A stretch of 64,000 nt of DNA from Anthoceros angustus (Eukaryota; Streptophyta; Anthocerotopsida; Anthocerotales; Anthocerotaceae). Positions 11,988 to 22,763 of this stretch are shown piece after piece. The stretch spans positions 62,001 to 126,000 of the forward strand of contig VJWM01000003.1 in NCBI GenBank assembly GCA_010909165.1, read 5' to 3'. Within the stretch, counting starts at the first letter, position 1, and every line of letters begins with the position of its first letter. The notes beneath the pieces were generated by a model that saw only the letters and a program-made list of their open reading frames with translations, ran no database searches and had not been told where the DNA came from. The translations under genes were made by a program, and so were the position numbers.

Positions 11988-12230
11988 GATGAGGGCCTAA
12001 TTTTTAGCTAAGAATGGGTGGCACTAGGATGTGCAGAGATGAGGGCAGGGTTTTAGCTAAGAATGGGTGGCACTCGAATGTGCAAAGATGAGGGCATGAT
12101 TTTTAACTAAGAATGGGTGGCACTCGGATGTGCAAAGATGAGGGCATGATTTTTAGCTAAGAATGGGTGGCACTTGGATGTGCAAAGATGGAGGGCATGA
12201 TTTTTAGCTGAGAATGGGTAGTACACTATC
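11988..12230. repeat. 50-bp minisatellite, about five copies
   Basis: The 50-bp unit runs from gatgagggcatgattttt through ctaagaatgggtggcact to gatgtgcaaa. Four copies are near full length and a fifth decays into the flank. The last copies carry a 1-bp insertion and substitutions, so the array is ageing at its right edge. Confidence 0.85.
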
Positions 12231-14980
12231 GGAGTCCCAAGGACGCTTGACTGAGTTCTTGTCAACCCAAGAGAATGGGTAGCACACCAAGCGAGTATTG
12301 ATCCGTCCTAAGGACACTAGACTTGTGGAGTTCCAACGAACCCATGTTTGGATATCACCCTTGAAGGGAGAATATTGTTTTATCCACTTGTTGTATCTTC
12401 ATGGTATGTATATATCATTATTAAAGTCAAGTCAATCATATTCTCAAGTTCCTAATATGACACAAGTTATATTGTGTCAATTATACTCTCACATTCTCAA
12501 TAATATTTTAAATAGAGTACTTATTGAATAATCAGAAATTAATTTATATAAATTAAAATCAAAAGCGATGTTATATTATTTATATAATAGTATCATAATT
12601 TTATAAAATAAATAAAATTATCATTTATAAATAAGAGGTAAAAAATAAGGAAAGAGACCATGTCAAGGAGTATAAATGATGTACGAAAAAAAGTGAAAGA
12701 ACAGCAATGGCACATATTACGATGATCGAGATTCGGAGCAGAAGGTATAAAATAGTATGTACCTGGACGCGTTGGTTGAGGGCTGAGGCCTGGCCGGGCG
12801 CCCGGCCCCGTGCCACTGTGGGCTGCAAGCGGGGAGTCAATAATTACAAGTCACGGTGGGGCTCGCGGTTTGATGGGAACAGCGCGGAGTCGTGATTGGC
12901 CAGCAAGCCCGGGAATCCTCTAAAAGGGAAGGCCAATGGGACCTGGGCGAGGGCAGCGTGGCCCCCAATGGGCGCCCGCCATATCCCATGCATAACGGAA
13001 AGAATCAGGAAAGATAAACCCTAAACGGAAATCCGGCCCACAGGCAGTCCGACACCACGTGGTGTGGGACCCGGCCCCCTTCCTTCCACACTCATGGTCT
13101 CCCAAATTCCGAATTCCGTCTGCGCGTTGCCGAGTTGCCGAGGTGCCCTGGCCTGCGCCTGGCCTGCGCCTGGCCTCCGCCTGGCCTGCGCCGGCTACCG
13201 GCTAACTAACCGACCGTCGCCCAATTTTAGGGCCGGCCGCCGCTCCCCGTTACTTGTCCTATTAATACCGCCCACTAAGCGGGCCAGGCTTTTAACGTAC
13301 CGTTACCATGCTCCCTGTCGCCCGCTTTGCCGACAACCCTTCCATTAAAATAGGCTTTTTGCACCATGATCACGCCTGCACCCACGAAAAGCACTCATTA
13401 CCGGATCATCCTCCCATCAAATTCGGAACCCACCACGTGATTCCTCGTTTACCCCTTCCTTCCTCCTCCCTTCAACCTTCCTTCCTTCCTTCCTTCCTTC
13501 CTTCCATCATCCTTCCTTCCTGACTTAGACTACGTATTTCTACATATTTCCCATGCCACGTCGGGTCATCGCCGGCAACTACACGTAGGAGTCTCGACTT
13601 GGGCTCTTGCTTCTCCAAACATGGAACGGTAGACAATTCTATCATGTAAGGTTGGATGATAGATAGTTTACTTCAAGTCTATGAGATAGGTTAGTTTTTT
13701 TACATACAGGAGGTTGAAAATTATTTTGTGTATTAGGTCCGACGATGGAAGGATACAGATGAAATCGGGGAAATCGGTTCGGGAATCATGAACTTCAAAT
13801 CAGGGAATGGGCTAAGAGGACAAACTCATCTCATCGCTGTCAATAAGGAGGATGAGTGGCATTGTTGTTCCTGTGGATGGATGGGCTACATAGTGTCACC
13901 TTTCCTAAGAGTGGACTTATTGTAGTCACTGGGCCCGGGATGGGCTGATCACTGTCATCACTCTTCCCGTTGGTGGACTGATAAATGTTATTTTCTCGAG
14001 AAGGGTTCCCGAGAGACTCGACTTATCACTGTCACTGGACGACACTGGATAGGCTCATCACTATCATCGTTGTTCTTCTCCTTGGTTGGCTATTTATTGT
14101 CATTGTTTTCGAGGAAGGGTTGATCAATGCAGCCAATTTCAAGGTCGGGCTAGTCATGCTAGCCCATTCTAGCTGAGCGGTTATGTGCGAGGCCACACCT
14201 ACCAACCATGGGGGCATGAGACTACTATATAAATTGTCCACTCATGTAGTCAAATCCATCTCATAATCTAGCCCATTCAAGTCTATTTTATAATCTCGAA
14301 ACGTGATGGTATCATGTTGGAATCTTGGTTTGTAAGGTTAGTCTATCCATTATCATAGAACCTTAAAACAACCTTTAACCTCCGGGTGATGACATCATGG
14401 ATGCGGTAAGTGACTTGAGTCATATAAGTGACTTGACTGTAGATACCTTGGAAGCAGTACTACTTGCTTTGATGTGTGTGTGGATTCAATTCTATCACAA
14501 AGTGTTAATTAATAAAAGATCAGTTTTGGGAATTGTACAATATTCTTAGACATACAGTGATAAGGTCGAGACAGAGATCGTGCCCACATGAAAAGGGCTA
14601 AAAGAACTTGGTTTATGATAAAAATAGGGAAAAGGGCGACACGCCGAGGTACATAGAGGACGCGTGCATGTTGGAGATGGTGTTGCCGTCCAGGTCCGCG
14701 GAAGGGAGCGTGACGACACATAATGGAAGCATGGCCCAGTGGATAGTCGATTTTAACGGTTGGGCTGGCTCGGGCCGGGGCGGGCCGGGCGCCGGGCTGG
14801 GCACCAAATGCGCCTCACGTGCTCCGCGAACGCGCCAACGGGACCCAGCGACCCACCTGCAGTTGCATCTGCGTCTGCCGGTAAATGCTAAATCTAAAGG
14901 GAAGGCCTGTGACCATGGCAGCTGCAATTCTGGGCCTTGTCGCTCCTGCTAATGTAAAGCAGCTGCTGCTACTGCTGCAG
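12231..14980. other. Mixed-composition spacer, no gene seen
   Basis: AT-rich up to about 12.7 kb, then a GC-rich block to about 13.5 kb with a telo-box-like aaaccctaa near 13016 and a ccttccttcc microsatellite at about 13480-13520. From 13.8 to 14.2 kb a degenerate gatcactgtcatcact motif recurs. No reading frame shows family motifs. Confidence 0.45.
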
Positions 14981-14983
14981 ATG

Positions 14984-15222
14984 GCGAATCGTGATTCGCG
15001 AATTTCTCGTCTCGTCGTCTCGTCGTCTCGTCGTCTCGTCGTCTCGTCGTCTCGTCGTCTCGTCGTCTCGTCGTCTCGTCTTCTCGTCTTCTCGTCTTCT
15101 CGTCGTCTCGTCGTCCCGTCGTCCCGTCGTCCCGTCGTCCCGTCGTCCCGTCGTCCCGTCGTCCCGTCGTCCCATCGTCCCGTCGTCCCATCGTCCCGTC
15201 GTCCCGTCGTCCCGTCGTTCCT
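14984..15222. repeat. 8-bp satellite with a palindromic border
   Basis: From about 15005 an 8-bp unit repeats for roughly 215 bp. It is cgtcgtct in the left half, shifts through cttctcgt, and becomes cgtcgtcc in the right half. Immediately left, 14984-14999 is a perfect palindrome of gcgaatc around gt. The array gives open frames in several phases (Arg/Asp/Gly/Thr or Ser/Arg/Pro/Val repeats). These are artefacts of a period not divisible by three and not genes. Confidence 0.85.
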
Positions 15223-16229
15223 TCTTCTTCTAATAGGGGGAGAGCCGAGAAAGACAAACAAAGGGCGAATGAATATGTAAAGGGCGGGTTAGTTAAACTG
15301 GGGCCCAGGGGACCAGGCCCCAGCCGGGATCCGGGACCCGGGAGCCGCTACAACATTCGCTGACCCTCTCCAAACTCGGGTCAGTCATCATCACCGCGTG
15401 TACTTGCGAAGGTGCGGCCCCCAGTTGACGGGGTTACCGTCATCATCATGGCCGCATGCATGCATGCATGCATGGCGAGGGGGGATGGCATGCCCATGGC
15501 CCCCTCGCCGTCACCCATGTGCATGCATGTCATCATGACCCGACGGGACGGAACGGAACGGAATCGGAATCGGTACCCCAGATCGCGATCGCTGCTAACT
15601 AACCCACTAAGCACGGGGGATTTGGATTTGGCATAATCGGCATTCCGTTCCGTTTCCTCCTGCTCCCGAATCTCTTTCGCCTTTTGCTCTCTTTACTGCC
15701 TTCCTTGCTTCCTCTTCAAGGAAGCAACATACCATAATCCTCTTCTCTTCTTTTCCCCCCAACCATCATGCTGCTTTTGCGTCCTTTTAAGGGGTGGTTG
15801 TGATGTCATCTCTCGCACATTCAGATCCATTAGGATGATAAGGTGGTTTGTCTTATCACATGTATTATTACCAAGATAGGAAACAAAAGGGGGTTGTCTT
15901 AAGGATAGCTCCTTGTTCCCCTCCAGAGAGTTTGATCTCAAACGTGTGTAAAGGTGAGAGGCTTATCTGCAAGGAAGAAGTAGGAAAGAAAAAGGTTTCA
16001 TAGCTTTGTGTTACAAGTGCGTATTAGCTGAGGCTGAGGCTGAGGCTGAGGCTGGTGCGTTGATGTTTTACGGGTCGGGTGGGTACGTGTTTGGGTGGTG
16101 GGGGAAGACGTTTGGTGAGAGGACGGGATTACAAGGGACAGAGGCGCGGTGTGAAAGCGACGGAGCACGGGATGGGTTTAGAATATGAATATTGGAAGGA
16201 ATGGATCTGGGGAAATGCGTTAATCCAGC
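15223..16229. other. Spacer upstream of MIR166, no gene seen
   Basis: Contains gcatgcatgcatgcatg near 15460 and a gctgaggctgag repeat near 16030. No protein-coding motif is visible. It probably includes the upstream regulatory region of the MIR166 transcript. Confidence 0.4.
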
Positions 16230-16230
16230 C

Positions 16231-16240
16231 TTTAAATAGC
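16231..16240 (+). promoter_or_regulatory. TATA-like element of the MIR166 transcript
   Basis: The sequence tttaaatagc lies about 540 bp upstream of the MIR166 hairpin. It is followed by a pyrimidine-rich leader (cttcctcctctctactt) typical of a plant transcription start. Assignment to the miRNA gene rests on position and strand only. Confidence 0.45.
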
Positions 16241-16619
16241 GCACGCCTGCTTCCTCCTCTCTACTTCGCTTTTGTGTCTCTCCCTGCTCGGCTCGGCTCG
16301 GCTCGGCTCGCCTCGCCTGGCTTTGGCTTTGGCTTTAGCTGGGCGTGGCTCGGGCTCGCCTTTGGGCTAGCCTGGCCTGCTGGGTCTTGCCTTTGCCTTG
16401 GCCGAGGCAGGCTCCCCGGCGAGTGAGGCCAGGCTGGGCCCTGCCAGAGTCTTGCCCCGCTCCTTCTCCCGCCATGTCGCTCGCGTCTCAAGAATCGCGC
16501 CTCGCTCCCTGCTGCCGTCCGCCTGCCTCGCCTTCTCGCGACGCCGCGCCTGCGGCTCGCTCGCCAGGTCTTGCCTGTGTCGCGCGCCGCGGCCGCGCCA
16601 TGCCTGTGTCGCACCGAGG

Positions 16620-16760
16620 GAAGGGAGGGAGGGAGGGAGGGAGGGAGGCAAGGGAGCTAGGGAGGAGGAGGGAAAGGGAAGGAACGGAGGGAAGCCAGGA
16701 AAGGAAGGGAAGGGATGTGAAGGGAAGAGGAGGGAAGGGAGGGAGCGGATCTGAGAGCGG
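16620..16760 (+). other. Purine-only G-run tract, possible G-quadruplex
   Basis: A run of gggagggagggaggg repeats starts at about 16623. A longer purine-rich tract with many GGG groups follows, almost reaching the hairpin. At least four G-triplets spaced by one base meet the usual G-quadruplex pattern on the transcribed strand. Confidence 0.6.
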
Positions 16761-16769
16761 AGCGGCAGA

Positions 16770-16893
16770 GCAAGCTCCAGGTGTGGGGAATGTAGCATGG
16801 CCCGAGTGTTTCTCCTGGAAAGAGCTTGCTTTGGTGCTTGCGAATGAGGGGAAATTCGGACCAGGCTTCATTCCCCTCAACATGGATCTTTGC
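16770..16893 (+). ncRNA. MIR166: MIR166 precursor hairpin
   Basis: Mature miR166 is at 16856-16876 on the 3' arm; it begins TCGGACCAGG and ends TTCATTCCCC, identical to the canonical 21-nt land-plant miR166. The 5' arm at about 16787-16807 begins GGAATG and ends CCCGAGT, the usual miR166* form. It pairs with the mature strand with three mismatches or wobbles in 21. The stem extends outward, gcaag-ctcca at 16770 against tggatctttgc ending at 16893. The terminal loop is about 50 nt. miR166 cleaves class III HD-ZIP mRNAs that set leaf and meristem polarity. No protein frame here is credible. The mature/star arrangement and pairing are seen directly; expression and targets are inferred. Confidence 0.95.
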
Positions 16894-19800
16894 ATAAATG
16901 CCTGCTGTCGCTGAGGTTTGGAATCCGCGGAGGCGCTTGTGCGCGTGTGATGGAGTCCGTCTGTGCTGGTTCGCGCTCTGGTACCTCGCTCTTTTTGCTT
17001 TTCCTGCAGGCCAGGGCTTGGAAATTGGTTTTCGCTGCGCTGCGTTGCTTCGCGCTGTCTCATGTTGTGATTCTGCCTTGTGTGCCACTTTCTTCCTCTG
17101 GTTTGGAACCAGACTTGCTTGCGTGCGGTCTAGACTAGGCTTTTGTCTGCTTGCATGTAGTTTGTTTTGCTTTGATCTGCTTTCCATGTGTTTTGTTTTG
17201 TTTTGCTTGTGTTTAGCTCTCATTTGATTGTGTTTGTTCTGATCTGCTTGTGTTTTGTTTTGCGCTGGCATCTCATTCAGCGGTGGAGAGTCAGCTGTGC
17301 ATGCCCTTGCTGTTGGCTAGAGGTCACTTTCTGCAGTGTGCTTCCTCAATAAGTTCGCGTGATCTCTCCGTCCAGCGTGATGTTTGCAGCTGGATTTTCG
17401 AGGCCTGCATGTTTGCGAATTGTATGTACCTTGCTTAGCATGGGTAGGCGGTGCCATGCGGCTCAGCTCGTGCTGACAAGGCTTGCGTTTCGCGGATGCC
17501 TACCTGCCTGTTGGAACTGACAAGTGTCTGGATTTGTTGTGGCATCTTGGAGGTGGGCTGTGGCCGCCTTGTACTCCAAGCACAGCAGCTAGCGTTCCGG
17601 GAAGGCAGCAAATGATTATTTATTTGTTTATTCAGAGGCTACATGCACGAGTTTGGCTGCATGCGAGGCCGCCTTACCTTACTCTTTGTTTGCTTGTTGC
17701 TCTAACGTAGAATGTGGTGTTCATGATGGGGGCGGAGTTGCGGGCGGGTGGGCGGGCCGGCGTCAGTGAAAGTGCAAGAGGCTCAAGTTGCTCTGCAGAT
17801 TTGTGTGCTTGCCTGCAGAGCAGAGCAGAGGCGAGCAGAGCGGAGCGGAGCAGAGCAGAGGCTGAGCAGTGCACCAGAGCGGAAAGTAGCGCAAGGGAAA
17901 TGGGGACTGTCATGATGACCCGAAAATCCATTTCTTGAGGGGATTTTCAGTTTCCTGAGACAACCAAGTACGGCATACACATCATGAATTACCTACCATT
18001 CAAATATCCCCACCACGTCAGTCAGTCAACACAGAAATGGCAGGCAGGGCAGAAAAAAAAGGTGAGATTCATGCCCACCTGAATTGTGTCACAGTTGGAA
18101 CCCATGACAGCAGCCTCTCACCCCAGCTGGTTGCACTGGCCCAACGTGGCAGCCCAGCGGCAGTGGCAGTGGCAGCGGCATCGCGCATGTCAGCAGCACA
18201 AACAATGAATGACAACAGGAGCACATGAATGAATGCTAGCTTACACGAATGCACCGCTTCTGCAGGGTTGCGCACCAGTTGGTATGCAACAACTGATGCT
18301 CGCTGCCTGAAGGAAGCGTGTCTACCACCAATCATGCAACCGTTACGAAAGATTTTCTGTGTGCTTGTTTTCGTGTCTCAGTGGTACCTTCCTTCTCTTC
18401 TTGCCATCAAAGCTCTGCGTCTCTTGGTATCTATCTACCTTATGCATTAACATGGTGTAACAGTATCTACCCCTCCCCCGCCCGCCCGGTGTCCTATCGG
18501 AACGGTCTCCTTCTCCTCGCACACCAGACTTCTAACGTCACTCTCTGACGACAAGCTGAGAAACTGAAAGCTTACGTAGTCAGGTGATAAAATTCACAGC
18601 ATCGCAAGAACCATGTCTTTGTTGCAACTGTCAACACGATTTCTCACCACAGTAAGTGTGTTGCAACTTGCTACAGACAAATTGTCACACTGGGTGTGAA
18701 AACTGCAGCATGGTGGCAGCCACATTCCCCCCTCACCTAACTCAGTGGAGCAATGAGTCTCTAGTGCCTACCTCCGTTCACAGAATGTTACAGGAACTAT
18801 CCACCGTTAGGTGTTGGTTGAGAGATGTTGCGTGATATTCCTTGTGTTGGTGTAAGAGCCTTCATCAAGGGCCTGCATAGGTTGTGGAGACATAAGAGCA
18901 CAGCGCAATACGTGCGCGACTTGGAGGATCCGTGTCCGAGATATGGAAGACGTCGGGACTAGCAAAAGCAGACAAGACAGCATACATCGTTGACCAGCTA
19001 GCAAGCTTACATACGAGGGCGTGCCATATCCTCTCAGGTTCAAGGTGCACTGCATTTCCAAATCTTGACATTACCTCGTCGACGCAACCAACACACATCT
19101 CGAGTCCAGACGCTCTTGAAGCTGTTAGCATCGCCTATCGGTACGGCTGCATTTCCCAAGAAATGTTGTCCGGCCGTGCCTTGGCGCAAAACCACGTGCT
19201 TCTCTTGCCCTGCTGCATTCTTGATACACGGGAACCGATTGATTGTTGAGGAAACACTGTAGTTGCCGGAGAGCAGAGCTTTTAGCCGTAGCTAGCTAGC
19301 TAGCGACGCTGCTGAGGAATCTGGGACCAGGACCACGAGGCCTCGCCTGCCAAGGAGTAAAATGAGCCAACACACGCCGCAAACGTCCTGCTGTTTCTGT
19401 GAACACAAATTTGACCTAACGGCCTCTCTGCTTCTCTGCGCTTACTGCGGTGTAGCTGCAGTCGGCAGTGTGCTGAGCTCGCGAAAGTCGCAATTCCATG
19501 TCACATTGCAACAACAACCCTGTGCAACTCATTCATCAGCTGTTCGCTTACTGCTGCTGTGTGGCCTGTACGAGGTAGGCGTCAATGCCGCGCCATTAAG
19601 AAACAGGGCAGAGGCTGTGCGCTAAATGCGTCTGCGATGCTCGTCAACTGCGAAGCTGGTTTCATGAATGTTCGCCTGCCTTATGTAGAGATTTGTACGA
19701 AGGGATGAGGTAAGGAAATGGTCATGCCACCTTTGTTTCATCCTCGTGTAAGGGAGGCTTAATCGAGCGTAAGGAATCAATGCGTTGCGCCGTCAGAGTT

Positions 19801-19902
19801 CTGAGAGCAGCAGCTACAACTCTACCTATTCCGGGTCTCATTGCTGCGGTTCCTACAATGAATCTCCAAAGCCAGAATTTCCCGCTGAAGCTACTGCACC
19901 TC
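16894..19902. other. MIR166 3' transcript region and spacer
   Basis: From 16.9 to about 17.5 kb the sequence is T-rich with ttttgttttg runs, likely downstream transcript or intron of the miRNA gene. A cagagcagagcgg microsatellite lies at 17815-17880 and a gctagctagctag run near 19290. I see no coding exon from 17.5 kb to the end of the PDH gene at 19903. Confidence 0.4.
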
Positions 19903-21762
19903 TCAGACCTGGGCGGTGCCAGCAGTGAATCCAGGCTCTTCACATCTGTACCTACCGTCAGGACCAATGCCAAATCCCTTCGGATCCGCGAACACATTCT
20001 CTAGAAGCTGACTCCTGACAGGCAAAGGACTCCCGTCTGCAAATTCAACCGCATCCTCAACGAGTTCTTCAATTTTCTTGTCAATGGCTTTCAGGTCTTG
20101 GTCAGAAGCAAGTTTGTTTTGAAGAAGGTACTCACGAAGAGCAACAATAGGATCCCTAGCAGCATAATGGGCCTTCTCAGCTGCATACAGCAATTATAAG
20201 CGTAAGGCTGTGGACGGAAGCAAACAAAGTTGTGACAAAGGTGAGAAGAAGTAACATTTACCAGGGGCACGGAGCTCATCCGGGTCAGCCAAGGAGTGTC
20301 CTCGGAACCTGTAGGTTTCGCACTCAATCAGGGTAGGACCATCTCCCCTCCGGGCTCGCTCAACAGCCTCCTTAGCAACCTCCCTCACCTTCAGTACATC
20401 CATGCCGTCCACATGGTAACCAGGCATGCCGAATGCGGGTCCCTTTTTCCAGATCTCCGGATCTGAGGTTGCTCGTATGTGGGACATCCCAATGGCCCAT
20501 AGATTGTTCTCCACAACGAAGATGATAGGCAGCTTCCATAAGGCAGCCATGTTCAGGCACTCAAAAAACTGACCGTTGTTGCAAGTGCCGTCCCCGAAGA
20601 AAGCCATCGTCACGGCATCCGCTTTGCTGTCCTTCAGAACTTCACGCTTGTAGACAGTGGTAAAGGCAGCGCCAGTGGCAACCGGGATACCCTCTCCGAT
20701 GAAAGCAAATCCTCCGAGTAGGCCATGCGCAGACGAGAACATGTGCATAGAGCCTCCTTGACCGCGGCAGCAGCCTGTGCTCTTTCCATACAGCTCAGCC
20801 ATTACCAAACGTGGTGGAACCCCCTTACTCAGAGCATGCACGTGGTCTCTGTAGGTGCTGCAAACGAAGTCAGTCTTCTTCAGCAGACTGATACAACCAG
20901 TGGACACAGCCTCTTGCCCATTGTAAAGGTGCACAAAACCGAACATCTTCCCTCGGTAGTACATTTGGGCACACATATCTTCGAATGTTCTCCCTAGAAC
21001 CATATCCTCGTACAGAAGAAGACCTTCCTCCTTCGTCACGAGCTGCCAACAAACACAAACGACACAAACTCGTTAGCCGGCAAACCTGCTTCGTAGAATA
21101 TGCCTCAACCTCCCAAGTACAGCCTTCAGGAGCAAAAACTTCACTCCGCACACAGATACCAACGCAATCACAATGCTATTGCCATGGAGATGAGCCCGCC
21201 AATGGCCATACTTTGTCATCACCATGGATCTCTCTTGTCCCGAGCAAGAATCTAGTTAGCGGCAGCTGTTCTGTGATTCTTTTCACGTAATCAACAATCC
21301 TAGAAAGAAAACTCTCCTGCATGCAGCAACATTTCAGCTCACACTGTGCACATTCTCACCGAAGACGCTGCAATGTTCAAGAAATTGACTTGCTCCTCAA
21401 TCACACGGACTCCAGCATGGCGCTACAATTAAGGCTTCCGGTAACCATTCCAAACAACAACCTGCCACACGGTTGCAGCACCAACATGAACTCACCAGAT
21501 CCGACTTGGTTGCAGGCTTCTCCAGAATGAGCTCCGAGGCGGATGCAGTTGCCTTGTGAAAACGGCCACTCCTCCGCCTGGAGTTGGGCACAGCAGCTGC
21601 CTGTCCTTCGGCAACACGGACATCGCAGCCGAGAAAACAAGATTTCAGACTTATCTTGACCACAGGATGCGCCTTGTAATTCTCCTGGCAGCTGGAAGAG
21701 CTTGAAGAAGAAGACACAAATGGAGGCGCCAGCGCAGCACGGGCAGCCATGGTTGTCGCCAT
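19903..21762 (-). CDS. PDH-E1 ALPHA: Plastid pyruvate dehydrogenase E1 alpha, copy 1
   Basis: Alpha subunit of the E1 component of plastid pyruvate dehydrogenase, which decarboxylates pyruvate with thiamine diphosphate to feed acetyl-CoA into fatty-acid synthesis. Coding exons on the minus strand: 21762-21496, 21042-20262 and 20180-19903, giving 441 residues; the Arabidopsis plastid form has 428. Residues 1 to about 70 are a Ser/Ala-rich transit peptide beginning [14 protein letters not shown]. The thiamine diphosphate motif runs from GDG at 239-241 to NN at 268-269. The [11 protein letters not shown] loop is intact. The plastid form lacks the mitochondrial-type leader. Intron positions match the second copy at 53.1 kb exactly. 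Exon 2 is the same length in both (781 nt), as is exon 3 (278 nt). Confidence 0.95.
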
Positions 21763-22763
21763 GGCGCACGCAAATCACTCAGGTCTGTTTCCTTGTTCAA
21801 AATTCGCGCTCTGAGCTTCAAAATTCGCTCAGCAGAATTTGCAAATTCGCGAAAGATGCGCGAGTGGAAGAGACTCGAGCAGGCCTGTGCAGGACGGGAT
21901 GGCGGTCAATGCTTTTACGGGAAGACAGTCCTCAAGAATGTCGCAAGGATGCCGCATCAGGGCCTGCGAGTTCGAGGCATCAGCGATCGCTCCAAAGCAG
22001 ACTGCTGGGCCCTCCTTCACCAATTCAAGCGGAGGCAGCTGCGCCAAGCGGAAAGGAGCAGCGCGGCCGCATGCGATTTGCATGCAAGAACATTCCATGC
22101 GAGGCGGACGCTCTGCACCAGTCGATCCGTCTGGGAAACGCCGCCCCCGGTCGCCCTAACCCGGCACTAACACTATCGCCGAGGAGGAAGCAGGTACAGC
22201 TACCCCCGACCTGCCACCTTCACCCATCTGCGTCCACGTTTTGAGCCAACACTAAAAAGCTGAGACATCGGATTCTACCAAGAAGACAAGAACTCTGCCA
22301 CAACATTCTACTGCTCTCTTTACGTCCCCGGAAAGTGATGTTCAGGTTTTCAGTACTACACGCAACGACCATGTTGCTTGCACCAGTGGAAATTCCACAG
22401 GGAACAGGAAACAAGGCTGGGCAATGCAACAAAAGTTGACGCAATCTGCCCTGCCCAGTCTGACAATGCCCCAACGGATCAACCTAAATCTGTATTCACA
22501 AAACAGCTTCTGTTATCTAGAATTCGACCTACCATGAATGCTTTCAAAAATTGGCCACCATGCACAATCTTTAATTAATAAGAAACACCTCCTCCCACGT
22601 TGGATGGCTGTGACTTATCCAAGCTCTTCTTATATACATGAAGGAGGCAACACGCCGTTGCATCTGATTGCTGGGTCTTCTGTCACCTTTACGATAGGAG
22701 AAACAGCATCTGCCTTCGCGGACTACTGCATGGTACAAATGGTGGGTTAGCTATGCTGCTGCT
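21763..22763. other. Spacer between two minus-strand genes
   Basis: This kilobase holds the promoter and leader of PDH-E1 alpha copy 1 and the 3' flank of the zinc-finger gene. Overlapping frames in 21.8-22.2 kb are on both strands and show no motif. Confidence 0.4.

Noticed and set aside
12920-13560. GC-rich block with a telo-box as a gene promoter
   Set aside because: No coding exon or RNA gene follows on either strand within several kilobases, so a promoter call has no target.
14815-15280. Frames of 102-148 codons encoding RRDDGTTG or SSRRPVVP repeats
   Set aside because: They are produced by the 8-bp satellite, which is open in several phases on both strands. There is no non-repetitive protein context.
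16657-17271. 204-codon minus-strand frame over the MIR166 locus
   Set aside because: It consists of Lys/Gln-rich then Pro/Ser-rich low complexity from purine repeats, with no family motif. The hairpin on the plus strand explains the locus.
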